Below, piece after piece: positions 47,001 to 53,948 of a stretch of DNA of 64,000 nucleotides. The stretch's first letter is position 1, and every line of letters begins with the position of its first letter. The translations under genes were made by a program, and so were the position numbers. The DNA comes from Acidobacteriota bacterium. GTDB lineage: Bacteria > Acidobacteriota > Thermoanaerobaculia > Multivoradales > J023. The notes beneath the pieces were generated by a model. That model was not told where the DNA came from. It was given only the letters and a program-made list of their open reading frames with translations, and did not search any database. The DNA lies in the NCBI GenBank assembly GCA_029263395.1, contig JAJCXO010000238.1, positions 1 through 64,000 of the forward strand, in the 5' to 3' direction.

Positions 47001-48400
47001 TCGCTTTCGGCCGACGTCAGCAACGACTGGCGATATCGCGGCTACTGCTGGGTATGCTCGCGTTGCCGATGGGCTTGGTTGTGGTCACGGTCGCCGTCTC
47101 GTTGCTTCATATGGCTGCGACCGAAGGCCTTGGGTTCGTCGAGGACGAGGTCCAGAGCGTGCCGCTCTACCATTGTGGATTGGGCTTTGTTGCGATCGCT
47201 GTGTTTATCGGATTTTGGCGACTGGTGGGTAGGAAGCTCAGCGTCGTCCATCTGAGCGCCGGTGCTGCGTTCGGCTGGCTGTTGGCGCTGATTGCAGCGG
47301 GAATCTACTTGCCTTCCAGCAGCTATCTGCTGGCCTGGCCGTTGCTTTGCGCCGTGCTGAGCCTGGCGATCTTCCTCAGACACTCCGAGGATCAACTCCC
47401 ACCTTGGACTCTCGTCGTGGGGCTGTTGTTGTGTGCAGCGCCAGTACTGATGCTGTGGTCGCCGGTGATCTCGTTGGTTTCCTACGTTTTGGGCTTGGAT
47501 GGCGGATCCGTGGTTGCATTGGTGATCGGTATGGTTCTGAGTCTGTTGATCCCCCAACTCACGTTGATGACGACAAACCATCGGGGGTGGCTGGTGCCGA
47601 CCGTTCTGCTGGCCTTGGGTCTCGGGTTGGTACTGAAAGTTGCGAGCGACGCACGTTACGACCTCGAGAGGCCCGACCCCAACAGTGTATTTTATGCCCA
47701 GGATAGCAACGAGAAGATTGCGGTATGGGCGAGTTTTGATGGCTCAGCGGATGCCTGGACCTCTCAGTTTTTGACGGACGATGGCGAAAAGCAGAGCCTT
47801 TCGGGCTTCTTCCTTCGGCCGCGCAAGGCGCTGGCGAACAAAGCTCTCTTGGGTTCTCTTCCAGCCCCCGTCGTGACCTATCCTCTTGCGGATCCTGGCC
47901 AGTCAACAGCGGAGTCTGCGGCGGGAATGGATGTCCCGGAAGGTGATCCAGCTGGTACGACAGCGGAGTCGGACGCATCGCCTGCTGAGCTAGAAGTGTC
48001 GCCTTCGACGCCGGTGAACGAGAGCGGCCCCCGACGACTGAAGTTCTGGGTCGAGTCGCCACGTGGTGCGCCTGCCATGGCGCTCGAGTTGCGGTCGATG
48101 TCGGCATTGAGCTCGTTGGTGATCGACAACCGAGCGGCGGAGGTCAGCGGATTTGATCCACCGGATGGGTCGCCGCCGGGACTGTGGCGGGCCATGTTCT
48201 ATGGCATGCCTCGCCAGGGTTTCAGCGTCGAAGTGACGGTGGACGGAGACGATCCGCTGGAAGTCCTGGTTGTCGACCGTGAATATGGACTCCCTGAGCT
48301 GCCGGGGTTTTCGTATCAACAACGGCCCCCGACGATGCGTCCTAGCCGAGGCAAGTTGACCGACTTGAGCATGGTCAAAGCCAAGTTCATCTTGGAGTGA
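44069..48400 (+). CDS. Cyclic-peptide-type ABC exporter fused to M28 peptidase and membrane tail
   Basis: This is a 1443-residue fusion. Residues 1 to about 290 are an ABC transmembrane domain of the SyrD/PvdE cyclic-peptide exporter type. The ATPase follows: Walker A GGNGSGKTS (about 370), signature LSKGQKKR (about 461), Walker B IYLFDEWAAD (about 481), H-loop VISHDDR. A hydrophilic Gln/Glu-rich linker (about 560-630) leads to one helix (about 640-662) and then an M28 zinc peptidase (about 670-930) with His758-Tyr-Asp760, SDDGAG, DGEEVALLG, FEARGTHG and YHSRLDT; all family ligands appear present. Several more helices (about 945-1190) and an extracytoplasmic C-terminal domain complete it. Topology places the peptidase outside the membrane, where exported peptide emerges. 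ATG 44069 has AAGGTGA six bases upstream. It probably exports the NRPS product and may trim it. No frameshift is evident across the joint. Confidence 0.9.
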   Translation: MKFFKFVLDRSPRAKWTMAGAVVVGLISGSASVALLALIQETLELPEGASLVHLGLLFAAACVVSSVARVGANYLLVNLGQGLVADLRLRISKQILTTPLPDLERLGAPRLLAALTGDINTLASALLNIPTVCTNGAVVAGCFAYLAWLDVDLFLMLVAVLGLGIVTYVLPNKLGMRRFRDAREQQDILFGHFRSLNEGIKELKLHRQRRGAFIDLLETTVRVMQRLRVNAMLIYAAAAAWGHLLFFFIIGVLLYLRPPFISTDQATLMGYIVVLVYMMTPLQILLDAIPQLGDGNVAIGKLDRLGFSLGQSGGDIGRVADEESLPVPWRRLEMKGVTYSYSQESEEREFTLGPIDLQLTPGEVVFLIGGNGSGKTSLARLLVGLYSPDGGEVQLDGEAITESKRDAYRQLFSVVFDDFYLFDRLLGFDNVDERAQQYLDDLRISHKVDIHGGEFSTTDLSKGQKKRLALLTAYLEDRPIYLFDEWAADQDPVFKAIFYEQILAELKRRGKTVIVISHDDRYFNLADRIFKLEDGRLRFAGAWGELAGGGEGMIETDPDALQPNSRQDLLVTKQSNHEAALTMQKSTSREGENPSSRDPHDGRQELGQQELGDGQQVTDDAGSAADELALGRASGWHRFLPLGAITAVGALIALSLLPLRPPQVEAGDAPAEAFSAMRALVDLETISREPHPIGTVAHDRVRDHLIRRLEELGVSPEVQNESVITNRGGRPSVAWIDNVVARLEGTGSRDSAVMLVAHYDTAVGSPGASDDGAGVVTLLETLRALKAGPPLQEDVIFLFSDGEEVALLGALAFQQHHPWAKDVRLVLNFEARGTHGPSHMFETGPGTGPLVSTFASAAPRPTAGSYIYDIYRYLPNDTDFSVFKQAGKPGFNFAFIRDFKAYHSRLDTVDRLDLRSLQHHGSNALALTRAFGSVDLDNLETGADAVYFNLPLLGLITYSSSWVGPITGLAGLLLLAVIAFGRRQQRLAISRLLLGMLALPMGLVVVTVAVSLLHMAATEGLGFVEDEVQSVPLYHCGLGFVAIAVFIGFWRLVGRKLSVVHLSAGAAFGWLLALIAAGIYLPSSSYLLAWPLLCAVLSLAIFLRHSEDQLPPWTLVVGLLLCAAPVLMLWSPVISLVSYVLGLDGGSVVALVIGMVLSLLIPQLTLMTTNHRGWLVPTVLLALGLGLVLKVASDARYDLERPDPNSVFYAQDSNEKIAVWASFDGSADAWTSQFLTDDGEKQSLSGFFLRPRKALANKALLGSLPAPVVTYPLADPGQSTAESAAGMDVPEGDPAGTTAESDASPAELEVSPSTPVNESGPRRLKFWVESPRGAPAMALELRSMSALSSLVIDNRAAEVSGFDPPDGSPPGLWRAMFYGMPRQGFSVEVTVDGDDPLEVLVVDREYGLPELPGFSYQQRPPTMRPSRGKLTDLSMVKAKFILE

Positions 48401-48606
48401 CATCGCGGTCGGCTACCCCTGGCGCGGAAACGATGTGCGGTCTGCGGTCGTTATTGGATGGGATGGGTTGAGGCGAATAGAGTTGACGTGGCCTCATTTG
48501 AAGATGCTGCGCAACAGCCTTGCTCAGATCTGGGAGACGGTTGTGCCAGCAGCTACACTACCGGTGGTAAGACCGGACGGCACTTATGTGCATCGGCGGA
48601 GGTTTG

Positions 48607-49629
48607 ATGTTTCGACGCAGGCTTCGAGTTTTTTATCCCCTCAGATCTGGCGCCATAGTGCTGCGCACTGCCAACAATTGGCAGCGCGATCTCGAGCCGG
48701 TGGCTGTCGCGCCAGAAGCCGGTTGCTACGACTTCGACGTCACTGGTGCGCACAGCTCCTTGGAGCTCAAGCCGTGTATCCGCGATGGTGGTCGCCTTCT
48801 GTGGTCCGAGGGCCCCAACAAGTTGGTGATCCTCTCGACCAGCCAGCCGCGAGATATCTACCCCTATTTCAACCGAGCTGGCCGCAGCCGGATCACACCT
48901 CGGCGGTCGTTCTATGCCCAGACCTTGGGACGCAATCTCGAAACCCGAATCTACCTACCCCCAGGTTATGACGAGAATACGCTCAAGCGCTTTCCGGTGA
49001 TCTACATGCACGACGGGCGTAACCTCTTCTTTCCCGAAGAAGCCTACTTGGGTCGAGAGTGGCAGATCGACGAAACCCTCGACCGTCTCGACACCATGAA
49101 CATCATCGATCAGGTGATTGTCGTCGGCTTGCATACCACCTCGCGCATGCAGGACTACACGCAGCCGGGTTACGAGCCGTTTGGTCGAGCACTGGTCGAA
49201 GAGATCAAGCCAGTCATTGATTCGGAGTTCCGTACCCTCTCCGAGGCACGTTGGACCGCGGTGTTGGGATCTTCACTCGGTGGGGTGGCGTCGTTCTACC
49301 TCGCGTGGCAGTGGCCGCACGTCTTCGGCAATGCGGCCTGTCTGTCGTCGAGCTTTGGTTTTCGGGACGACTTGATCCATCGAGTGCGGAGCGAATCACT
49401 ATCTACTCACGAGAGCCAACGGTTCTATTTGGATAGCGGCTGGCCCCGGGACAACTTTCAAGCGACCCTCGGCATGGCCCACGCCCTCAAAGAAGCCGGT
49501 TTCGAGTTCGGGCGCCAGTTCCTGCACTTCGCCTTCCCGCTGGCCCAACATCACGAAGCCGCATGGGCGGCGCGTAGCCATTTGCCGATTCAGCTTTTCT
49601 CGGGCAAGCTGGCGATTCGCGAACCTTGA
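48607..49629 (+). CDS. Fes/IroE-like alpha/beta-hydrolase (esterase family)
   Basis: This is a 340-residue protein of the enterochelin-esterase-like family (Pfam Esterase). An N-terminal beta-rich domain (about 1-105) precedes the hydrolase, which shows TRIYLPPGYDEN, PVIYMHDGRNLF, the nucleophile elbow GSSLGG and a late His in LAQHHEAAW. I prefer ATG 48607 (MFRRRLRVF, GGAGG upstream) to ATG 48586. It lies 206 bases after the exporter on the same strand and is plausibly part of the cluster. Members hydrolyse esters, including siderophore and depsipeptide esters, so it might open a lactone of the product or serve unrelated ester turnover. No signal peptide is clear. Confidence 0.78.
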   Translation: MFRRRLRVFYPLRSGAIVLRTANNWQRDLEPVAVAPEAGCYDFDVTGAHSSLELKPCIRDGGRLLWSEGPNKLVILSTSQPRDIYPYFNRAGRSRITPRRSFYAQTLGRNLETRIYLPPGYDENTLKRFPVIYMHDGRNLFFPEEAYLGREWQIDETLDRLDTMNIIDQVIVVGLHTTSRMQDYTQPGYEPFGRALVEEIKPVIDSEFRTLSEARWTAVLGSSLGGVASFYLAWQWPHVFGNAACLSSSFGFRDDLIHRVRSESLSTHESQRFYLDSGWPRDNFQATLGMAHALKEAGFEFGRQFLHFAFPLAQHHEAAWAARSHLPIQLFSGKLAIREP

Positions 49630-49776
49630 AGGGCTGAGTTTCGGGTTCGATCGAATCGGGTGGCACCAAGCGTGGCTGAGGCCGGGGTCGGATCCAGACC
49701 ACATCCCGATCCACCAGCCATTGCCGGTCTCTGGCGAGAATTGACCCGGGAAAGCACCGATGGTCGGTGTGACAGA

Positions 49777-50253
49777 TCAGCTGTCGTCCGCATCCACATA
49801 AGTTGGCATCCGGTGACTGTCGACGTGCTCGAAGATCAGTGAGGTCTGGAGGTGAGCCACCTCTTTGCGGGTGGTGAAGGCGGTCATCGCCATCTCGCGG
49901 AGGTGCTCGGGATCCCGCACCGCGACGTGGATGAGGAAGTCGTCGGCACCGGCCATGTGGTAGAGCGCGACAACTTCCGGTTGTCTCAGGGCGTGGGCGC
50001 GAAAGCTCTCGACGATCTCTTTCGAGTGTTGCTGTAGACGCACCGCGACCACCGCTTGGAGCCCAACGCCGAGAGAGTGGGCATCTACTTCGGCGTGGAA
50101 GCCGCGCAACGCACCGCCCTCGACCAGCCTGCGCAAACGGACGACACAGGTTGAGGGGGCGATGCCAACCCGTGCTGCGAGCTCTTTGTTGGAGAGCCGA
50201 CCATTCTTCTGTAAAGCGGCGATCATGTCGCAGTCTGTTCGATCAAGCTGCAT
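49777..50253 (-). CDS. Lrp/AsnC-family transcriptional regulator
   Basis: This is a 158-residue regulator of normal family length. An N-terminal helix-turn-helix (LDRTDCDMIAALQKNGRLSN, then VGIAPSTCVVRLRRL) is joined to an alpha/beta ligand-binding domain (VALYHMAGADDFLIHVAVRD). It is divergent from a methionine gamma-lyase/cystathionine gamma-synthase family gene with 139 bases between, so it probably controls that gene in response to an amino acid. The pair recalls MdeR/MdeA of Pseudomonas putida; that comparison is from knowledge of the family, not a search. Confidence 0.92.
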   Translation of the reverse strand: MQLDRTDCDMIAALQKNGRLSNKELAARVGIAPSTCVVRLRRLVEGGALRGFHAEVDAHSLGVGLQAVVAVRLQQHSKEIVESFRAHALRQPEVVALYHMAGADDFLIHVAVRDPEHLREMAMTAFTTRKEVAHLQTSLIFEHVDSHRMPTYVDADDS

Positions 50254-50392
50254 AGATCGGTTCCCTTTCGGTGATTAATTCGATGAAGCGTTAGATCAAC
50301 AGAATTAACTCTAGCATTGATTCTAGGTTGAAGAATCTTGTTCTTAACACCAGGAGTAGCAGACAGACCGTTGATCAACCCAGGAGGTGACC
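50254..50392. promoter_or_regulatory. Divergent promoter region, Lrp-type regulator / PLP enzyme
   Basis: This is a 139-base gap, AT-richer than its surroundings (for example around 50270-50350), and must hold both divergent promoters and likely Lrp sites. No -35/-10 pair stands out. A perfect AGGAGG (50382-50387) lies five bases before ATG 50393. Confidence 0.45.
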
Positions 50393-51757
50393 ATGCGCGA
50401 CCGATCCGACCGCTATCACTTAGAGAGCCGACTCATCCATGGCAAGATGGTGAATCGTCACTGGAACTATCAAGACCACATCGTGCCGCCGATCAGTGCT
50501 TCGAGCGCCTACCGGCTGGAGAGCTCGCAGCGCGGTGCCGAAGGGTTTGTCGAGTTCGCTAATCCCGAGTTCAACGACGACGAGCGGCCACCGATTTACA
50601 TCTACGATCGGCTAGACGAGCCCAGTCGCGGTATGTTGGAGGACAATTTGGCCGTGGCCGAAGGCGGTGAGTCCTGCGTGACGTTTGCGACCGGTATGGC
50701 AGCAATTTCAGCCGCCCTGGGAGTCTTGGTGAAGGTGGGCGACACGGTTGCGTCCCATCGCAACATTTACGGCTGCACCTATTCGCTGTTCGTCAACTGG
50801 TTTCCACGCCTGGGGATCGAGGTGGTGTTCGGTGACTTTACCGACCTCGAGCAACTGGACGCAGTGCTCGCCGCACATCCAACCGTCAAGGTGGTTTATG
50901 GCGAGACGCCGTCTAATCCCAACTTAGAGTTGCTCGATCTCGAAGCGATTGCAGCACGAGTCGAGGCGATCAACCGCGAGCGTCCACCGGAACGCCGGAT
51001 CTTCACCCTGGTCGACAATACGTTCGCAACGCCGTTTTGCCAACGCCCACTGACCCACGGAATCGACGTTGTTGTGCACAGTCTGACCAAGGGTATCGGC
51101 GGTTTCGGAACCGACATGGGAGGCGCCGTGATCGCGCCCAAACTGTTGGAGCCAGATCTGCTGCTCTATCGCAAGGATTTCGGCGGAGCCCTAGCTCCCA
51201 AAGCCGCCTGGCCGGCGTTGGTTCATGGCTTGCCGACCCTGGCGTTGAGGACCCGCCGCCAGATGGACACGGCGCTCGAAGTTGCAACCTATCTCGAATC
51301 CCATCCGGCCATTGATCGAGTCTTGTTTCCAGGACTTGATAGCTTTCCGCAAGCGGAACTCGCCCGTCGCCAGATGCGAGATTTCGATGGTGAGTTTGCT
51401 CCCGGCAGTGTGGTCTATTTCCGGCTCGCCGGCAGCCCGGAGGCTGCCCGGACTGAAGGTCAACGTCTGATGGACTCGCTGGCGACGGATGCCCTGACCG
51501 TGACGCTTGCGGTCTCGTTGGGACAGATTCGGACCCTGGTTGAGCATCCGGCCTCCATGACCCACGCTCCGCTGCCTGTGGAGCGTCAGCTCGAAGCCGG
51601 GATCGATCCCGGAGGCATCCGATTGGCGATCGGCATCGAGCGAGCGAGTGACATCATTGCCGATCTCGAGCGGGCCTTGGATGCTACCAGTGCCGCCGCC
51701 GTGCGGCATGACGCAGAGCGGTGTTCTATCGGTCACGCGGTCACCGCCATGTCTTGA
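50393..51757 (+). CDS. Cystathionine gamma-synthase / methionine gamma-lyase family PLP enzyme
   Basis: This is a 454-residue PLP enzyme of the Cys/Met metabolism family, longer than the usual 400 because of an N-terminal extension and an insertion near residue 60. Recognisable parts are FATGMAAISAAL, the substrate-loop ETPSNPNLELLD, LVDNTFATPF and the PLP lysine Lys233 in HSLTKGIGGFGTDMGG. The family includes cystathionine gamma-synthase, cystathionine gamma-lyase and methionine gamma-lyase, and sequence alone does not settle which. Divergent Lrp control and methionine salvage genes immediately downstream favour a role in methionine or homocysteine breakdown. ATG 50393 was chosen over GTG 50387 because of the perfect ribosome site. 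Confidence 0.88.
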   Translation: MRDRSDRYHLESRLIHGKMVNRHWNYQDHIVPPISASSAYRLESSQRGAEGFVEFANPEFNDDERPPIYIYDRLDEPSRGMLEDNLAVAEGGESCVTFATGMAAISAALGVLVKVGDTVASHRNIYGCTYSLFVNWFPRLGIEVVFGDFTDLEQLDAVLAAHPTVKVVYGETPSNPNLELLDLEAIAARVEAINRERPPERRIFTLVDNTFATPFCQRPLTHGIDVVVHSLTKGIGGFGTDMGGAVIAPKLLEPDLLLYRKDFGGALAPKAAWPALVHGLPTLALRTRRQMDTALEVATYLESHPAIDRVLFPGLDSFPQAELARRQMRDFDGEFAPGSVVYFRLAGSPEAARTEGQRLMDSLATDALTVTLAVSLGQIRTLVEHPASMTHAPLPVERQLEAGIDPGGIRLAIGIERASDIIADLERALDATSAAAVRHDAERCSIGHAVTAMS

Positions 51758-51765
51758 CCCAGCGT

Positions 51766-51813
51766 CACTCGGCGGGGTCACTCGGCGGGGTCACTCGGTG
51801 GGGCCACTCGGGG
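51766..51813. repeat. 13-bp tandem repeat, about 3.7 copies
   Basis: CACTCGGCGGGGT occurs twice exactly (51766, 51779), then as CACTCGGTGGGGC (51792), then a partial copy. It fills much of the gap between the PLP enzyme and mtnB, and lies outside both genes if mtnB starts at 51886. Confidence 0.85.
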
Positions 51814-51885
51814 CCTGCTTCCGTTACAATAGTCAAGGCAAATGGCCTCGGCAGGCTGAAGCAACCCCGGGACGGCACAGCGATC

Positions 51886-52539
51886 ATGACGACCACCGAC
51901 GAGCATCCATTGCAGGACCCTGAGCAAGCAGCTTTGGGTCTCTGCCGAGTCATCCACGAATTCCATGCCGAGGGCTGGTGTTGGGGTACCGGTGGCAACT
52001 TCAGCGTCACCCTGAGCCGAAACCCGTTACGGTTACTGATCACTCAGTCGGGACGGGACAAGCGCCGCCTGACGACGGATGATTTTGTGTTGGTGGGCCG
52101 GGACGGGGCGCCAGTAACCGCTGGCGCCGGGCGTCCGTCAGCCGAGACCTTGGTGCATTCGAGCATCGTCTCGGCAACCGGTGCTGGTGCCACGCTCCAC
52201 ACCCATTCGGTCGCTGCAACACTCTTGTCTGAGCATTTCTGCTCCGAGGCCGGCTTCACTCTGACCGGATACGAAATGTTGAAGGGGCTCGAAGGGATCA
52301 CAACCCATCGCGCTGAGGTTTTTGTCCCGGTTTTGCCAAACGCTCAAGATATGTCTGCGTTCAGTCACCGAGTTGATGCGTTACTCGCCGAGCGTCCTGG
52401 GCTGCATGGTTTCCTGATGGCTGGCCATGGGCTCTACACCTGGGGTGTTAACCTCGAACAAGCGCAGCGCCACGTCGAGATCTTCGAGTTTCTGTTGGAA
52501 TGCCAGGCCCGGAAGACCGGCTTCAAGTCTATTGCCTGA
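51886..52539 (+). CDS. mtnB: Methylthioribulose-1-phosphate dehydratase
   Basis: This is a 217-residue class II aldolase-fold enzyme of methionine salvage. It dehydrates 5-methylthioribulose-1-phosphate to the diketo compound. GWCWGTGGNFSV near the start and the zinc site His105-Thr-His107 (HTHSVAA), with the later AGHGLYTWG His, fit MtnB. ATG 51886 is preferred; the frame is open back to 51721, but that part is the repeat region and lacks family features. It is followed by mtnD and mtnC, giving three consecutive salvage steps in one operon. Confidence 0.93.
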   Translation: MTTTDEHPLQDPEQAALGLCRVIHEFHAEGWCWGTGGNFSVTLSRNPLRLLITQSGRDKRRLTTDDFVLVGRDGAPVTAGAGRPSAETLVHSSIVSATGAGATLHTHSVAATLLSEHFCSEAGFTLTGYEMLKGLEGITTHRAEVFVPVLPNAQDMSAFSHRVDALLAERPGLHGFLMAGHGLYTWGVNLEQAQRHVEIFEFLLECQARKTGFKSIA

Positions 52540-52609
52540 AGAGTGGAGGCAGGTACGAGGCATGGGGCTGGGCTAGAACGATTCACTGCTCACGATTGGA
52601 GGACATCCC

Positions 52610-53182
52610 ATGGCTACCGTCAACATCCGTGACGAAGATCGAGTCTTGGAAGAGCCCGAAGCGATCTCTCAGTTTCTCTCGCCGTTCGGTATCTGGTACC
52701 GCCGATTCGAGGGCTCTGACACGCTGGATGCGTCGGCGACTCACGAAGAGATTTTGGCTGCATACGAGGCTCCGATTACGGAGCTCAAAGCGGAAGGTGG
52801 CTACATCACCGCTGATGTCATCGACATCCAGCCCGAAACCCCAAATCTCGACGCCATGCTCGCCAAGTTCAACGTTGAACATTGGCATGATGAAGACGAA
52901 GTGCGTTTTATTGTCCAGGGCCGTGGGCTGTTCCACATCCACCCCAAGGATGGACCGGTGTTCTCGATTGAGGTCGAGGCCGGGGACATGATCAAGGTAC
53001 CGGTGGGCACGCGCCACTGGTTCGATCTCTGTCAGGATCGGCAGATCCGCGCTATCCGCTTGTTCCAAGATCCCGCCGGCTGGACGCCCCACTACACGGA
53101 CTCTGGAACCGATGCACAATACCAGCCGCTGTGTTTTGGTCCCGGTTACGTGCCGACTCAGCAGGTCACCCGCCGTTTCTGA
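52610..53182 (+). CDS. mtnD: Acireductone dioxygenase
   Basis: This is a 190-residue cupin of usual length. Metal ligands are His91-Trp-His93 and Glu97 (HWHDEDE) plus His136 (GTRHWFDL). It cleaves 1,2-dihydroxy-3-keto-5-methylthiopentene, giving with Fe2+ the methionine precursor 4-methylthio-2-oxobutanoate and formate. A strong GGAGG lies seven bases before the ATG. It stands between mtnB and mtnC, so gene order is not pathway order. Confidence 0.96.
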   Translation: MATVNIRDEDRVLEEPEAISQFLSPFGIWYRRFEGSDTLDASATHEEILAAYEAPITELKAEGGYITADVIDIQPETPNLDAMLAKFNVEHWHDEDEVRFIVQGRGLFHIHPKDGPVFSIEVEAGDMIKVPVGTRHWFDLCQDRQIRAIRLFQDPAGWTPHYTDSGTDAQYQPLCFGPGYVPTQQVTRRF

Positions 53183-53901
53183 TGGGACAGATTCGCGCCA
53201 TCCTCAGCGATATCGAGGGAACGACCACCCCAATCTCATTCGTTTACGAGGTCCTTTTTCCGTATGCCGAGGCGCGGCTCGAAGCCGCTTGTGAGCGGGC
53301 TGCTTCAAATCCGGCGATTCGTTCGGCAGTTGACCAGTTGGCCAAGGAACACCAAGCGGAACCCGCCGGGGCTTGCCATCCCGAGTTTGGTGCGGGCTCT
53401 GCCTACGCCCGTTGGTTGATGAGTGAGGATCGCAAGTCCACCGGACTCAAGATGCTCCAGGGGTTGATTTGGGAAGAAGGTTACCGTAATGGCAGCCTAC
53501 GAGCTCAAGTTTTTCCGGACGTTCCCACTGCTCTCAACACCTGGCAGCAAGCCGGAATGCGTCTCCGAATCTACTCCTCAGGCAGTGTGTTGGCACAGAA
53601 ACTCCTGTTTGCCCACACTGAATATGGCGACCTGACGGGCTGTTTCGAGGGTTACCATGACACCACTACTGGGCCCAAGATGGTTGCCGAGTCGTACCGC
53701 GAGATCGCACGCGCTTATGCGCTCGATCCGGCTGCCGTGCTTTTCCTGAGCGACGTGGTAGCGGAGTTGGATGCTGCCACTGAGGCCGGCATGGAGACGG
53801 CATTGTTGCGGCGCCCAGGAAACAAGCCGGTAGCCGACGACAGCTCTCATCCCTCTTATTCGAGTTTCGATCAACTCGACGAGCGTCTCGAACTCAGTTG
53901 A
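53182..53901 (+). CDS. mtnC: Enolase-phosphatase E1
   Basis: This is a 239-residue HAD-superfamily enzyme that enolises and dephosphorylates the diketo intermediate to the acireductone used by MtnD. It has the family start ILSDIEGTTTPISFV with Asp10 and Glu12, the SSGSV motif II region and LFLSDVVAELDAA (motif III/IV). The ATG shares bases with the mtnD stop (TGATG), so the two are translationally coupled. Its stop codon lies within the hairpin at 53897-53927. Confidence 0.95.
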   Translation: MGQIRAILSDIEGTTTPISFVYEVLFPYAEARLEAACERAASNPAIRSAVDQLAKEHQAEPAGACHPEFGAGSAYARWLMSEDRKSTGLKMLQGLIWEEGYRNGSLRAQVFPDVPTALNTWQQAGMRLRIYSSGSVLAQKLLFAHTEYGDLTGCFEGYHDTTTGPKMVAESYREIARAYALDPAAVLFLSDVVAELDAATEAGMETALLRRPGNKPVADDSSHPSYSSFDQLDERLELS

Positions 53902-53927
53902 GTGCCGCTGAGGGCGCGGCACTCAAC
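53897..53927. terminator. Perfect 12-bp hairpin between convergent mtnC and helicase genes
   Basis: GTTGAGTGCCGC and GCGGCACTCAAC are exact reverse complements separated by seven bases. The position between two convergent stop codons fits a bidirectional terminator. No T-run follows on either strand, so it is not a classic intrinsic terminator; it may act by stem strength alone or protect 3' ends. Confidence 0.65.
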
Positions 53928-53948
53928 TTGGCGCACTAGTCGCAGTCT

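Noticed and set aside
49630-49776. Palindrome TTCGATCGAA downstream of the esterase as a terminator.
   Set aside because: Only ten bases, no loop and no T-run; too weak to support.
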